From Thermoleptolyngbya sichuanensis A183 (GTDB lineage Bacteria; Cyanobacteriota; Cyanobacteriia; Elainellales; Elainellaceae): 64,000 nucleotides of DNA. Both the position numbers and the translations under genes were made by a program. The stretch is from contig NZ_CP053661.1 of the NCBI RefSeq assembly GCF_013177315.1, positions 4,898,001 to 4,962,000 of the forward strand, written 5' to 3'. A model generated the notes under the pieces. It saw only the letters and a list, made by a program, of their open reading frames with translations, was not told the DNA's origin and ran no database searches. Below, piece after piece: positions 48,098-56,486 of this stretch (positions are counted from its first letter, which is position 1; the number at the start of each line of letters is the position of its first letter).

Positions 48098-49276
48098 ATG
48101 GAGGCCTTATCCACTCCACCCGACCGCGCCGAACCGTCTCTGCAACTGCTGTTGTTTGTAGACAAGCGCCCTAGCTCCGTCGAAAAGATTCGGCAGATTC
48201 GCAGTCGCCTCAAAGAGCTAGCGGCAGACTATCCATTCGACCTGCAAGTGGTAGATGTGGGGGAGCAACCGCACCTAGCCGAGCATTTTCGCCTGATTGC
48301 CACGCCGGCCATTATCAAAATTTACCCAGAGCCTCGCCAAACCTTGGCTGGCAGCAACCTGATCGCCCAAATCGATAGCTGGTGGTCGCGCTGGAAACAG
48401 TCTGCCCAGGAAAACCGGATCAGCCTCGGTTCCACGTCGCCCTTGCCAATGGCGATAGAGTCGCTGCCAGTTCCCAATTCCGTCACCTATTCGGCTGAGC
48501 TAATTCGCCTGTCGGATGAGATTTTTCGGCTGAATCAGGAAAAAGAGGAACTACAGGAACAGCTTCGATTCAAAGACCGACTCATAGCAATGCTGGCCCA
48601 CGACCTGCGAAATCCCCTCACGGCGGTTTCCATTGCGCTGGAAACGCTGGAACTGGGCAGCAGTATGCGAGAAATCTACGCCGAGTCGCGGCTGACCCCA
48701 GAAACCATGAGTCAGCTCATCAAACATGCCCGCACGCAGGCGAAGACGATTGACCGTCTGATTACAGACACGCTCCACGCCGCCAACAGCACTGGCGGCA
48801 AGCTCAACGTGCAGCCTCGCAAGTTTGACCTGGGCAAGCTGTGCCTCAGTCTGGTAGATGATTTTCAGACCAAGCTGCAAATCAAGGCGCAGAGTATTTC
48901 TACAGATATCCCCAGCGATTTGCCTGCGGTATATGCTGACCCCGATCGGGTGCGGCAAGTTTTGGTAAATCTGCTAGACAACGCCGTGAAATACACGCCC
49001 AATGGCAGTCATATCCAAGTTTCGGCCTTGCATCGCACAACGCAAAAGGTGCAGGTGAGCATCTGCGACGATGGGCCAGGTATCCCGGCTGAAAATCGCG
49101 ATCGCATCTTTGAAGACAGCTATCGGCTGGAGCGAGATACCACGCAAGACGGCTATGGGATTGGGCTGGCGGTTTGTCAGCGCATCGTGCGGGCGCACTA
49201 CGGGCAAATCTGGGTCGATTCAGAACTGGGAGCCGGAAGCTGCTTCCACTTTACGCTCCCAGTCTATCGGCCCTAA
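48098..49276 (+). CDS. sasA: Circadian clock histidine kinase SasA
   Basis: 392 residues. The N-terminal KaiB-like thioredoxin fold (about 14-105, opening LQLLLFVDKRPSSVEKIRQI) binds KaiC. The HisKA domain has H168 in MLAHDLRNPLTAVS. The ATPase domain has N-box NLLDNAVKYT near 291, G1 DDGPGIP and G2 DGYGIGLA. All catalytic boxes are intact. SasA passes phase information from the KaiABC oscillator to RpaA; no kai or rpaA gene lies in this window. Confidence 0.96.
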   Translation: MEALSTPPDRAEPSLQLLLFVDKRPSSVEKIRQIRSRLKELAADYPFDLQVVDVGEQPHLAEHFRLIATPAIIKIYPEPRQTLAGSNLIAQIDSWWSRWKQSAQENRISLGSTSPLPMAIESLPVPNSVTYSAELIRLSDEIFRLNQEKEELQEQLRFKDRLIAMLAHDLRNPLTAVSIALETLELGSSMREIYAESRLTPETMSQLIKHARTQAKTIDRLITDTLHAANSTGGKLNVQPRKFDLGKLCLSLVDDFQTKLQIKAQSISTDIPSDLPAVYADPDRVRQVLVNLLDNAVKYTPNGSHIQVSALHRTTQKVQVSICDDGPGIPAENRDRIFEDSYRLERDTTQDGYGIGLAVCQRIVRAHYGQIWVDSELGAGSCFHFTLPVYRP

Positions 49277-49308
49277 AGGGCGCGGGCAAACGGGCGATCG
49301 CCCCTGCC

Positions 49309-50025
49309 CTACATTGCGCCCACGCCAAATAGCACGGCGCGGATGGTTTTCAGAATCAGCGACAGGTCGTAGAGCGGGTGCCAGAGCGCCTGATACCGCA
49401 AATCGAGCTTGACAATTTCTTCAAAATCATCGATTCTCGACCGTCCGCTCACCTGCCACTCGCCCGTAATCCCAGGCTTTACATTCAGTCGCAGCCAGTG
49501 ATGGTCGGCATAGTTGGCGACCTCATCCAGAGTGGGCGGGCGAGTGCCTACCAAGCTCATCTCGCCTTTGAGGACGTTGAGAAACTGAGGAAACTCGTCG
49601 ATGCTCGTTTTTCTGAGAAACCAGCCGACGCGAGTTATCCGCGGGTCGCGGCCACGCTTGAAGTTAAAAGGTTTTCCCTTTGCCGCATCGGAGAGACTAT
49701 CCGGCTGCTCCTGCATCCGATCGGCACCTTGAACCATCGTGCGGAATTTGTAAATCGTGAAGCAGCGCCCTAATAGGCCACAGCGCTGCTGACTGTAGAA
49801 GATGGGGCCGGGGCTATCGAGCCGGATGGCGATCGCCACGGGCACAAAGATAATTGCTAAGACCAGTAGCCCAACTAGGCTGCCAAGAATATCGAGCGAT
49901 CGCTTGAACCAGTGATTTACAGAGGGGTGGGGCAGGCGATCAGGTGTTTGTACGTGCAGAGCGGGCGCTATTGAAACGGAGCTAAGTGAGTCTTGGAGCG
50001 AATCTGGAGATGCATAGCGAGACAT
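49309..50025 (-). CDS. Polyprenyl-phosphate sugar phosphotransferase (WcaJ/RfbP-like)
   Basis: 238 residues from the ATG at 50025. One membrane segment (LDILGSLVGLLVLAIIFVP, about 44-64) precedes the catalytic bacterial-transferase domain, with YSQQRCGLLGRCFTIYKFRTM, then TSIDEFPQFLNVLKGEMSLV, GTRPPT and VKPGITGEWQVSGRS. It moves a sugar-1-phosphate onto undecaprenyl phosphate, the first step of polymer synthesis. It lacks the long N-terminal membrane domain of WcaJ, as in the short PglC-like form. It may start the polymer built by the genes at 9-33 kb, though it is 16 kb away. The stop is 32 bp from the sasA stop (convergent). Confidence 0.9.
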   Translation of the reverse strand: MSRYASPDSLQDSLSSVSIAPALHVQTPDRLPHPSVNHWFKRSLDILGSLVGLLVLAIIFVPVAIAIRLDSPGPIFYSQQRCGLLGRCFTIYKFRTMVQGADRMQEQPDSLSDAAKGKPFNFKRGRDPRITRVGWFLRKTSIDEFPQFLNVLKGEMSLVGTRPPTLDEVANYADHHWLRLNVKPGITGEWQVSGRSRIDDFEEIVKLDLRYQALWHPLYDLSLILKTIRAVLFGVGAM

Positions 50026-50414
50026 TAGTAGTAACCCTTTTTGAAGTAACAACCCTGCTGGAAGAAGACCGCATAAATACGTAAAAACCCTTTCGTGCAG
50101 GAATATATAGCAAGCGCTTATGGATCAAAGGTTCAGCAGAAACGTCTTCACGGAATCTTTGCAGAAGCCCGAAAGTAGCCCATGTTTTTAAAGTCTTCGT
50201 GAAGCTTTTTATGAACGCTCCATCAAGCGATTAAGACGAAATGTTAAGCAATGGTGTGCTTGGTAGAAACAGGCTGCCTTGATCTGGCGCTCCGGATCAC
50301 GCACCCTAGTTATGCATCCTGCTACAGGCCAACTCGCTTGCCCCTGCACGGAAACAGTCAGCAGCGTTCATGTTTCCAATTTATTCAGTTCATGCTTCCA
50401 CCTTATTCATCAGG

Positions 50415-50479
50415 TGAGGCAATGCACTGAGGCAATGCACTGAGGCAATGTCCTGAGGCAATGCACTGAGGCAATGTCA
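50415..50479 (+). repeat. 13-bp minisatellite, five units
   Basis: TGAGGCAATGCAC repeated five times (units 3 and 5 read TGAGGCAATGTCC and TGAGGCAATGTCA). Confidence 0.97.
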
Positions 50480-50539
50480 TTGAAGCTATATGCAGAAACA
50501 GCGAACGACTGGGCAAGACGGTGAATGGGCGATCGCCCT

Positions 50540-50617
50540 AATCTCTCGCCCCAATTTCTCGCTCCAATCTCTCGCCCCAATTTCTCGCCCCAATCTCTCG
50601 CTCCAATCTCTCGCCCC
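50540..50617 (+). repeat. 13-bp minisatellite, six units
   Basis: AATCTCTCGCCCC repeated six times with C/T changes at two positions, starting 60 bp after the array at 50415 and ending about 140 bp before psaM. Confidence 0.97.
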
Positions 50618-50759
50618 AATCTCCTGGGCAACCCCTGCAAACGGCATCACAGATTATTAAACTGTGTGACAAGATGTTCCCGATGCTCCCGATTTAGCCG
50701 AAAGTGATGGACAGTAGCACGCTTATTGGCGTGTTGTTTGTTATTAGGAGTGTTACAAA

Positions 50760-50855
50760 ATGGCCTTGTCAGATACTCAAATTCTTACAGCGCTGGTGAT
50801 TGCTCTGCTGCCTGCGGTGCTGGCATTTCGGCTTTCGACCGAGCTGTATAAGTAA
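50760..50855 (+). CDS. psaM: Photosystem I subunit PsaM
   Basis: 31 residues, beginning MALSDTQILTALVIALLPAV and ending RLSTELYK, nearly the textbook PsaM sequence: a single membrane helix at the photosystem I trimer interface. AGGAG lies nine bases before the ATG. The gene is flanked by minisatellites upstream (50415-50617) and downstream (51017-51072). There is no neighbouring photosystem gene. Confidence 0.96.
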   Translation: MALSDTQILTALVIALLPAVLAFRLSTELYK

Positions 50856-51016
50856 GTCATCAGTCTGTTGGGGGCTGAGTCTCTGCTGGGCACTGCTGCT
50901 CGGCGACTCAGCCCTCTCAGGTTTCACTCAAACCTCTCACAAGCCTGCCGGGATCTCAGACTTGCAGATTTCAGGCTTAAATAGCAGATTTCAGGCTTAA
51001 TTATAGATCGCCTAGA

Positions 51017-51072
51017 TCGCCAAGTTTGGGTTGCCAAATTTAGGTCGCCAGATTTAAATTGCCAAATTTAGG
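51017..51072 (+). repeat. 14-bp minisatellite, four units
   Basis: Units alternate between TCGCCAAGTTTGGG-like and TTGCCAAATTTAGG forms; four units fill 51017-51072, upstream of the gene at 51179. Confidence 0.9.
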
Positions 51073-51178
51073 TCTTAAGTTTCGGCGCGAGAGGTGCCAG
51101 AGCTTCGCATAGCGATTATATTGGGGTAGATTCCGGGCTACCGGTCAAATCGCCCCGTTTTTTATATGAACTGCTAGC

Positions 51179-51784
51179 ATGAATGCGATTCAACCCTCCC
51201 GCCCGCCGCTTTACCCTATCGAGCCAGTTCGCAAGCAGGCTCCCCGCCCAAGACGCAGGCTCCGGCAGCGGCGTAATCCCCATCAGTCGGTTGCGGTTGA
51301 AGCCAGCCTTCGGCTAGCCGTGAATGTCGTGGTAGGGATGGTGGCGATCGCCTCGATTGTCCGGCTGCTGCCCCAAAACATCAGCCAACAGCACAAACTC
51401 AACAAGCTCCAGTCAGATGTGACGGTACTAGAGCAGCGCGTGGATCGACTCCAGGAAACCTTTGCCCGCCAGTTTGATGCAGGGCAAGCCCGCAGCGTGA
51501 TGCAGGAAGAAACCGGCCGCATTGGCATTGGCCAACGTCCGGTCGTCTGGGTAAAGCCCACTCCAGACGCGGCGATCGCCCCTACCCCTGCTGCCGCTCC
51601 CACAAGCGTCGCAAACCCAGCCAACCCTGTTTTGCCCGTCACGCCGCCAGACACAACACCCGTTCCCCCACCTGCGCCCAGCCAGCCAGACGCTTCTCCG
51701 ACCAATATGGTTTCTAATCCTGCACCCGCTCAGGCTCCGGTCGCTGTGCCGAGTCAGGCATCGGTCGCCCCTCTGGGGTGGTAG
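51179..51784 (+). CDS. Single-pass membrane protein with coiled coil and proline-rich tail
   Basis: 201 residues, start ATG at 51179. A basic N-terminus (RPRRRLRQRR) is followed by a membrane helix at about 44-62 (LRLAVNVVVGMVAIASIVRL), a coiled coil at about 72-98 (HKLNKLQSDVTVLEQRVDRL), the motif RPVVWVK near 121-128, and a Pro/Ala/Val tail to the end. The layout (short cytoplasmic arm, one helix, short coiled coil) recalls FtsL/DivIC-type division proteins, and such proteins occur widely in cyanobacteria, but no family is assigned. Confidence 0.7.
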   Translation: MNAIQPSRPPLYPIEPVRKQAPRPRRRLRQRRNPHQSVAVEASLRLAVNVVVGMVAIASIVRLLPQNISQQHKLNKLQSDVTVLEQRVDRLQETFARQFDAGQARSVMQEETGRIGIGQRPVVWVKPTPDAAIAPTPAAAPTSVANPANPVLPVTPPDTTPVPPPAPSQPDASPTNMVSNPAPAQAPVAVPSQASVAPLGW

Positions 51785-52015
51785 CCTCTGGAATTGGCTA
51801 GAGGGCGATCGCGCTGCCACGAGGGGAGCCAAGTTCAAGGGCTGTTTAAGGGTGCTAGTTTTTACGGAGATTATCAATCCGGGTTACGCTGAATCCCTGC
51901 GTCTACCGATTTGCCCGGAGTTAGATGTCGATTTGGGTTGATTATGATGGGCTAGGTACAGCTTCAGCCGCCTAACAGGTCACCCCTGCTCTCTTTGGAA
52001 TGGTGCCCCTGGATC

Positions 52016-52804
52016 ATGTCGATTCAAAAATTCCCCCTAGCCACGCTCCTCAAAATCAGGCGATACATGCAGACGACCCTGGCGTTGCCTGATGCCGAGC
52101 AGCAGGCAAAGGTGGTAGAAACACTAGACGACTTGCCAGAGCCGGAATCCATCGATGACCTGAGCGGGCTATTTTCTTCGGGAACGCCCATCGTCACAAC
52201 CCTTTCGCCGATTCTGCAAGAACAGTGGTTTATCAGCACGGTAAACCCTGCTGCCCCGCTGATCAAAATGCCGGGGCTGTGGCTAAAGCCAGGGTTTCGC
52301 CTGGTGAGCTATCTGTATCGCTCAGCAGAGGGCAGTGGGGTTGGGGTGGTGTGGGCTGTGCCAGAAGAATTTGGCACCACAGCCCAGCTTGAAAAGGCCG
52401 TGAAAGAGAAACACAACATTGCTCAAGTTCCCCGGCCAGAAGGAGCGCTCGGCCACGTCATGGAAGCCATTGAGGGCGATCGCTCGGCGGCTTCGTTTGT
52501 GCTGGCATCGATCTTGCGACGAGAGCTTCAGGAATTGGGCGTGTTGGGCGATCGCCGCAACTGGGCCTACCACCACCTCATCGAGGGCATCCCTGCCAAA
52601 TATAACTGGCAGTGGCGAACCGAGATCCCCAAAGACCTGTCGCCCAAGGTGCGCCTCTATCCCGATGGACACGCAGCCGTAGAACTGTTTTCCTGTCGGA
52701 TTTCTGGAACCAAGACGCTGTATCGCCACCTCGATCGCTATCCGCCCGATTCCTACAAGCCCGACAGCTTGGATAAGATGCTGGCGGTGGAGCAGGTAGG
52801 TTAG
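52016..52804 (+). CDS. Conserved cyanobacterial hypothetical protein
   Basis: 262 residues from the ATG at 52016; seven earlier codons are possible. Sequence such as GTPIVTTLSPILQEQWFIST, then WLKPGFRLVSYLYRSAEGSG, VGVVWAVPEE and YPDGHAAVELFSCRISG is compact and looks conserved, without membrane segments or known catalytic motifs. I recognise it only as a cyanobacterial protein of unknown function. Confidence 0.7.
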   Translation: MSIQKFPLATLLKIRRYMQTTLALPDAEQQAKVVETLDDLPEPESIDDLSGLFSSGTPIVTTLSPILQEQWFISTVNPAAPLIKMPGLWLKPGFRLVSYLYRSAEGSGVGVVWAVPEEFGTTAQLEKAVKEKHNIAQVPRPEGALGHVMEAIEGDRSAASFVLASILRRELQELGVLGDRRNWAYHHLIEGIPAKYNWQWRTEIPKDLSPKVRLYPDGHAAVELFSCRISGTKTLYRHLDRYPPDSYKPDSLDKMLAVEQVG

Positions 52805-52882
52805 CTTGCCGGATTCCCAGATTCCCAGAGTCAATTGGGATCAATTGATTGGGATCAATCGCTCTGATCAGCTAATCTCGCA

Positions 52883-53302
52883 CTAATCTTGCACATAGTC
52901 CTGCCCGGACAGCAGCGCTATCTCTGCCCGCACAAATTCACGCCCCAAATAGGCAGCGTGGTCAAGATGGCTGATGGGGCAAGGCTGCGCTTTTTCAAAA
53001 ATTTCGATGCAGAGTTCCTTGGCGGTGCGCCCGCGAAAGGTTGCCGTGGGCAATCTCTTTAGAGAGCCGCTACAAGGCAGCGGCTCCCCAGTTTCGGGAT
53101 CGCAGGCCAGTCCTTTGTCGTTGATAACGTTAGAAAAATGGTCTGCACAAATCAGCTTGGCATCCCGATCCACATAAATAATGAAATAGCCCTGGGGATC
53201 TAGCTCAATGTAGCGATTGGACAGCTTGTCATCTAGAGCGGCGTATTCATTGCGGAGCGCGATCGCCTCAGGACGCAACTCTTGTTCGGCAGTTTGATTC
53301 AT
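52883..53302 (-). CDS. Small conserved cyanobacterial protein (likely DUF4346)
   Basis: 139 residues, start ATG at 53302. LDPQGYFIIYVDRDAKLICA, then DHFSNVINDKGLACDPETGE, FRGRTAKELCIEI and SHLDHAAYLGREFVRAEIAL match, to my memory, the DUF4346 family found across cyanobacteria. There are several conserved cysteines and histidines but no known activity. Confidence 0.7.
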   Translation of the reverse strand: MNQTAEQELRPEAIALRNEYAALDDKLSNRYIELDPQGYFIIYVDRDAKLICADHFSNVINDKGLACDPETGEPLPCSGSLKRLPTATFRGRTAKELCIEIFEKAQPCPISHLDHAAYLGREFVRAEIALLSGQDYVQD

Positions 53303-53417
53303 AACAAAGGTACAGGTTCTCGGAAGCTACGGATATTGAAGGGTGGCCCAACCCCTAATCTATCGCATCCCAGCAGAGTATCGGATGGGCTATATAGATG
53401 TGATGATGCGATTGAAA

Positions 53418-53488
53418 GCGGGTGATGGGACTCGAACCCACGACATTCAGCTTGGGAAGCTGACGTTCTACCACTGAACTACACCCGC
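53418..53488 (-). tRNA. tRNA-Gly, anticodon CCC
   Basis: 71 nt on the minus strand. The acceptor stem is GCGGGTG with CACCCGC, the D arm GTTCAGTGGTAGAAC, the anticodon stem TCAGC/GCTGA around the loop TTCCCAA, and the T arm GTGGGTTCGAGTCCCAT. The anticodon CCC reads GGG glycine codons. CCA is not encoded. Confidence 0.95.
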
Positions 53489-54123
53489 ATTTTTGGAGAC
53501 TTCTAGGATAGCATCCTGAACACTGATCGTGCGATGGGGGAGGTAGTTTATGGATAAGTTTATATGAACGAGTGCTATCAAAATGAGCGATCGCCCATGC
53601 AACAAATCATCACAAATTCAGTCTGATTTAAATTAAATAGAGCGGACTACGGCTATTTTCCAAGGGAATTCTTCCCATTTTAAAAAAATTAAAAATCAGC
53701 TGATATTTACTCCCTTAACCCGCTCTATTCGTCTATTTTGAATGAAGGGTTGATCAATGGAAACGGGAGCAATATCTTTGCTTGCTACTATCTTCGCTTG
53801 ATGCTATCTCTGCTTGCTGCTATTGAATATCGGGGAATGGAGGGATTGAAACAGGCGCAGATTAAGGGGTGCGACCTCTCATCTGCAAGATGTGATCTCA
53901 GATCACAATGCCAGTGATGCGGGCGATCGCCCCAGATGCTCCATCTCACCCCCCATCTGCCGCTAGGTACGCTACGGTATCTATATCGTAGAAGTGGGTA
54001 CTCTGAATCTAACAGTTTCTAGGTTGCCTCCTGTCCGAATACTTTCCGAATACTTAGTGTTCTGTTGTCTTTATCGCTGTTGCCCTTCTTCCTGCTGTCT
54101 TGTAGCGCTGTGAGCGATTCGCA
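53489..54123. promoter_or_regulatory. 635-bp AT-rich leader region before the HD-domain gene, with two dyads
   Basis: Two symmetric sites are visible. TGTGATCTCAGATCACA (53891-53907) is an 8+1+8 palindrome close to a CRP-type site but with a 7-base centre instead of 6. CTACGGTAT/ATATCGTAG (53972-53991) is a 9-bp dyad with a 2-base centre. Both lie upstream of the HD-domain gene at 54124. No small gene is seen. Confidence 0.5.
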
Positions 54124-55008
54124 ATGTTTAACGCTACTGAACTCCTAATCTCTGATTTTGTGACCAAGCTCAAAGAGGGATATCACCATACCTATGGCGG
54201 TCTCAATGCTGGCTATGAAGATATTATCGGCTGGGTCGGGGCAATGGCGCTGGAGAACATTGCCAACAGCGACGCACTTTATCACAACGTCGAACACACA
54301 ATCTTGGTGACGCTGGTGGGTCAGGAAATCCTGCGTGGCAAACACATCCGCGAGGGTGGTGTTTCACCCGATGACTGGCTGCATTTCATCGTGTCGCTGG
54401 TGTGCCACGATATTGGCTACGTGAAAGGGGTCTGTCGGAGCGATCGCGAAGGCTGGTATGCCACCGGGCAAAACGGCGAAATGATCAGCCTGCCACCAGG
54501 CTCATCCGATGCAGCCCTAACGCCCTACCACGTCGATCGTGCCAAGCTCTTCATCGACGAGCGGTTTGGCGGCAACCAAAAGATCGACTCCGCTATTGTA
54601 AAGCGCAACATCGAGCTGACCCGCTTCCCGGTGCCCCACGACGACGACCACCAAGATACGATACACTATCCAGGGCTGGTGCGGGCTGCGGATTTAATTG
54701 GCCAGTTGAGCGATCCCCGCTATCTCAAAAAAATTGGGGCACTTTACTACGAATTTGAAGAAACAGGCGTGAACAAGGCGCTGGGCTATCGCCATCCGGG
54801 TGACCTGCGGGCAAACTATCCTAAGTTCTATTGGAACGGAGTCTATCCCTATGTGAAAGATGGTCTGAAGTATCTTTCACTGACGCAGCAGGGGCAACAG
54901 ATCATTGCTAACCTTTACTCCAATGTGTTCGTAGTCGAGCATGAGCCAGGGGGACAGCTTTCCACCCCCCATCCCGAAAATCAGCCTGTAGGCAGCGCAA
55001 CCCACTAG
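54124..55008 (+). CDS. HD-domain phosphohydrolase, class I PDE-like
   Basis: 294 residues, start ATG at 54124. The metal site has YHNVEHT (H54, H58), which has the H-N-x-x-H form of class I cyclic-nucleotide phosphodiesterases, then LVCHDIGYVKG (H95, D96). Later text is IHYPGLVRAADLIGQLSDPR with a further aspartate. The protein has no membrane segment or sensor domain. It may hydrolyse a nucleotide signal; the substrate is unknown. It stands alone between tRNA-Gly and the convergent deoxyhypusine-synthase-like gene. Confidence 0.85.
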   Translation: MFNATELLISDFVTKLKEGYHHTYGGLNAGYEDIIGWVGAMALENIANSDALYHNVEHTILVTLVGQEILRGKHIREGGVSPDDWLHFIVSLVCHDIGYVKGVCRSDREGWYATGQNGEMISLPPGSSDAALTPYHVDRAKLFIDERFGGNQKIDSAIVKRNIELTRFPVPHDDDHQDTIHYPGLVRAADLIGQLSDPRYLKKIGALYYEFEETGVNKALGYRHPGDLRANYPKFYWNGVYPYVKDGLKYLSLTQQGQQIIANLYSNVFVVEHEPGGQLSTPHPENQPVGSATH

Positions 55009-55047
55009 GCAGTGTCTTAAAACTTTCTAGGTCGTTGATTGCCTTGA

Positions 55048-55153
55048 GTCGATCCCCCTAAATCCCCGCGCTTACGCGCCGCTTCGCTAGAAATAAGGGG
55101 GACTTCCGGAGTGGTTCGGCTCCCCCCTTTTTAAGGGGGGCTAGGGGGAATCG
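55048..55153 (+). repeat. Inverted intergenic repeat of the GATCCCCCTAAATCCCC type
   Basis: CCCCCTAAATCCCC pairs loosely with GGGGGGCTAGGGGG at the far end, and CCCCCCTTTTTAAGGGGGG forms an inner hairpin. I know this text as a frequent cyanobacterial intergenic repeat. It sits between the convergent HD and DHS-like genes and could serve as a bidirectional terminator. Confidence 0.65.
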
Positions 55154-55280
55154 AAGAGTTCTAAAACATGCCCTAGATTTTGCGTGGAAGGGTGATGCGT
55201 AGAAGAAGGTTGACTTTTCGAGGTCGAAACGCCCGAAAAGCCAACCTTTTCTATACCTTTTCAGCCAGCCCTGAACCCGC

Positions 55281-56486
55281 CTAGCGACGGATGGGCGTGC
55301 CGCAGGGATAGGTGGCCACAGGCTCCCGTTCGGGTTTGGGCACAGGCTTAGCGTTGGGAATGGCAGCGGCTACCTTTTCCTCAGTTCGTTCCGCACGGGC
55401 TGCCAGATAGTCCCGTTGCAGCGTCGCCAGCATTTCCTCGCGGCGATCATAGAGGCGCTTCAGCGGACGCGGTTCGCACTGGTTGATCACGTAGGCTCCT
55501 ATCAGCGGCAGAGCGATGGTGCTGTCGGTATAGCAAACAATGGTACTGGGCAATTCTTCTGGGTCAACCTTGCCCCAGCTCACGGCTTCGCTGGGGGTTG
55601 CGCCGGAAAGTCCACCCGTGTCGGGACGAGCGTCGGTAATTTGCACAAAGTAATCATGCCCGCGCTCCTCTAGCCCCAGCACCTCATGCAGTTGGGGCTG
55701 GGTTTGCAGCAGGAAGTTTTTGGGACTGCCGCCGCCGAGGATGAGTGCAGCACTCTTGCCTTCTACATCAGGAATGCCAGAGTTGCGGGCTGCATAGGCG
55801 ATCGCCGCTGTTTCGTTCACATCCTGCGATGGGTCGATCACCAGCTTCGAGCCTTCCAGCGCTAGGGCTGCGACGTTCATGCCGATGGAGCTATCGCCCG
55901 GAGAAGAGGTGTAGATCGGCACGCCACACTCATAGGCCGTAGACAGCAGGCAGGGATTTTTCACACCAAGCTGTTTTTCCATCGCGTTGATGTATTTGCC
56001 CAACAGGTGGTGAAATTCTGCTGTGCCCATGCGCTTTTGGAATGGCTCGGAGCGCAGCAGTTCCCGGATAAACGCATCCGTTTCCAGCAGCACGTCATAG
56101 CCAAACACAATGTCGTAGATGCGAATTCGCCCTTCCTGGCGCAGCTTCACGTCGTCTACAAAGGGGTTGCTGGCATAAAGCTCCATCCCCAGCCCGTAGT
56201 GCAAGTCGTGATACAGATTTGCGCCCGTGCTGATGATCCAATCTACAAACCCGTGGCGCATCAGCGGCGACAGGACGGATACCCCCAACCCCGCAGGTGT
56301 GAGCGCACCGGATAGGCTGAGGGCAACCGTCACGCCCGGTTGCATGATGTCACGGCTGAGCAGATGACAGGCTTCGCGCAGACGGGCTGAGTTGTAAGCC
56401 GTGAAGTAGGTATCAATTAGGTCAGTGATGCCGATATTGGCAGACAGCGGCGCAGGCGAAATTTGACGACTAAGCAGTTTGGTCAT
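55281..56486 (-). CDS. Deoxyhypusine synthase / homospermidine synthase-like protein
   Basis: 401 residues, start ATG at 56486. It has the DHS-family Rossmann core with [20 protein letters not shown], then [38 protein letters not shown] and [17 protein letters not shown], whose lysine corresponds to the DHS lysine that carries the butylamine. [18 protein letters not shown], near the end, is also conserved. Bacteria lack hypusinated eIF5A, so family members in bacteria more likely make homospermidine or another aminobutyl transfer product. The last ~45 residues are a basic, proline-rich extension. Confidence 0.85.
   Translation of the reverse strand: MTKLLSRQISPAPLSANIGITDLIDTYFTAYNSARLREACHLLSRDIMQPGVTVALSLSGALTPAGLGVSVLSPLMRHGFVDWIISTGANLYHDLHYGLGMELYASNPFVDDVKLRQEGRIRIYDIVFGYDVLLETDAFIRELLRSEPFQKRMGTAEFHHLLGKYINAMEKQLGVKNPCLLSTAYECGVPIYTSSPGDSSIGMNVAALALEGSKLVIDPSQDVNETAAIAYAARNSGIPDVEGKSAALILGGGSPKNFLLQTQPQLHEVLGLEERGHDYFVQITDARPDTGGLSGATPSEAVSWGKVDPEELPSTIVCYTDSTIALPLIGAYVINQCEPRPLKRLYDRREEMLATLQRDYLAARAERTEEKVAAAIPNAKPVPKPEREPVATYPCGTPIRR

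Noticed and set aside
50415-50617. Possible CRISPR array
   Set aside because: Units of 13 bp are contiguous with no spacers and no cas genes are nearby; these are minisatellites.
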